A DNA stretch of 20,324 nucleotides from a virus: IMG/VR virus record IMGVR_UViG_3300018481_000817, positions 1-20,324 of that record; one strand, 5' to 3'. The position numbers and the translations under genes are program-made. The notes beneath the pieces are model-generated. The model ran no database searches, was not told where the DNA came from, and saw only the letters and a list, made by a program, of their open reading frames with translations. This document shows positions 19,904-20,324 of the stretch, in pieces. Each line of letters starts with the position of its first letter. The stretch's first letter is position 1.

Positions 19904-20324
19904 TTACGGGGCGGGAGCGACCAGGCGGGTGTTGAACACGCGGCCGGTCTTGCCGCCGAAGGCGGGGTCGGGCGTGAACGTGATGGTCACGCCGTAGCCG
20001 ATGAGCTGGCCGGACTGGTTCGTGATCGCCTCGCGGCCGGACAGCTCCCCGACGTAGCAGGCCAGCTCGGCCTCGTCGCCGTCGATCACCTGGAAGATCC
20101 ACTTCTTCTTCCCGCCGGTCGCGGACGGGTCAATGTCGTAGGACCCGGTAAGGGGGTCGACGGTGGTGGCCCAGTAGGTCTCGATGGTGGACTCCTTGAC
20201 CTCCACCATGGTGAACGTGGCGGTAATCGAGGCCTCGGTGATGATCGAGCGCAGGACGGCGGCGTTCTGCCAGCCGACCAGGTTCTCCGACGAGGACTCG
20301 GGGGTGATCTCGAACCCGTCCTCA
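19904..20324 (-). CDS. major tail protein, C-terminal part (cut by window edge)
   Basis: The frame is open from the window edge to TAA at 19904 (about 139 codons). It encodes a beta-rich protein with NLVGWQNAAVLRSIITEASI, FTMVEVKESTIETYW and an end at VFNTRLVAPAP. The segment ESTIETYW / WIFQVIDG / GVTITFTPDPAFG and the place just before the chaperones fit the tube-forming major tail subunit of siphophages. The ATG at 20209 is internal and not the real start; the N-terminus lies outside the window. Confidence 0.8.
   Translation of the reverse strand, partial: EDGFEITPESSSENLVGWQNAAVLRSIITEASITATFTMVEVKESTIETYWATTVDPLTGSYDIDPSATGGKKKWIFQVIDGDEAELACYVGELSGREAITNQSGQLIGYGVTITFTPDPAFGGKTGRVFNTRLVAPAP

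Overview
The window is part of a temperate, tailed (siphovirus-like) phage or prophage of a high-GC actinobacterium. The support is strong GC bias in third codon positions, frequent GTG starts, tightly overlapping genes, a tail module with a long tape measure gene and a frameshifted chaperone pair, a large serine integrase, and a divergent pair of HTH regulators. The host genus cannot be fixed from the sequence. No rRNA, tRNA, CRISPR array or insertion sequence was seen.

Read along the minus strand (right to left), the layout is as follows. (1) Tail module, 20324-10342: the C-terminal part of the major tail protein, two tail assembly chaperones joined by a -1 frameshift, tape measure protein, three large minor tail / tail-tip proteins (one with a DNRLRE-like N-terminus, one resembling DUF5047 proteins, one ending in a C1q/TNF-like jelly roll) and a small conserved protein, closed by a terminator. 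(2) Lysis cassette, 10277-7852: a tiny acidic protein, an M15-type peptidase endolysin with a peptidoglycan-binding domain, a membrane-anchored endonuclease/exonuclease/phosphatase (EEP) family protein, a holin-like protein and a second membrane protein, closed by a long hairpin. (3) Operon of small genes, 7682-4648: Cys/His-rich hypotheticals, a C2H2-finger protein, a membrane protein, and finally a TetR-family regulator followed by a terminator. (4) Second operon, 4372-1609: five small genes and then the serine integrase, closed by a strong hairpin. (5) Immunity region, 1533-1: a plus-strand repressor-like gene and a two-pass membrane protein, opposed by a minus-strand Cro-like gene and a partial early gene.

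The most interesting non-coding signal is a 15-bp motif, TATGG-N4-RCCCAA. It occurs four times, only in regulatory gaps. Two copies lie in the divergent immunity region, one of them on the -10 of the proposed repressor promoter and one inside the proposed Cro-like promoter. One copy lies about 40-55 bp ahead of the first gene of each small-gene operon (before 7682 and before 4372), where its TATGGT also looks like a -10 box. I infer that this is the operator of the immunity repressor (or its antagonist), tying the integrase operon and the TetR-containing operon to the lysis/lysogeny switch. Other notable points are the intact EEP catalytic motifs inside a lysis cassette, the TetR gene as cargo, and a membrane protein next to the repressor that could act in superinfection exclusion.
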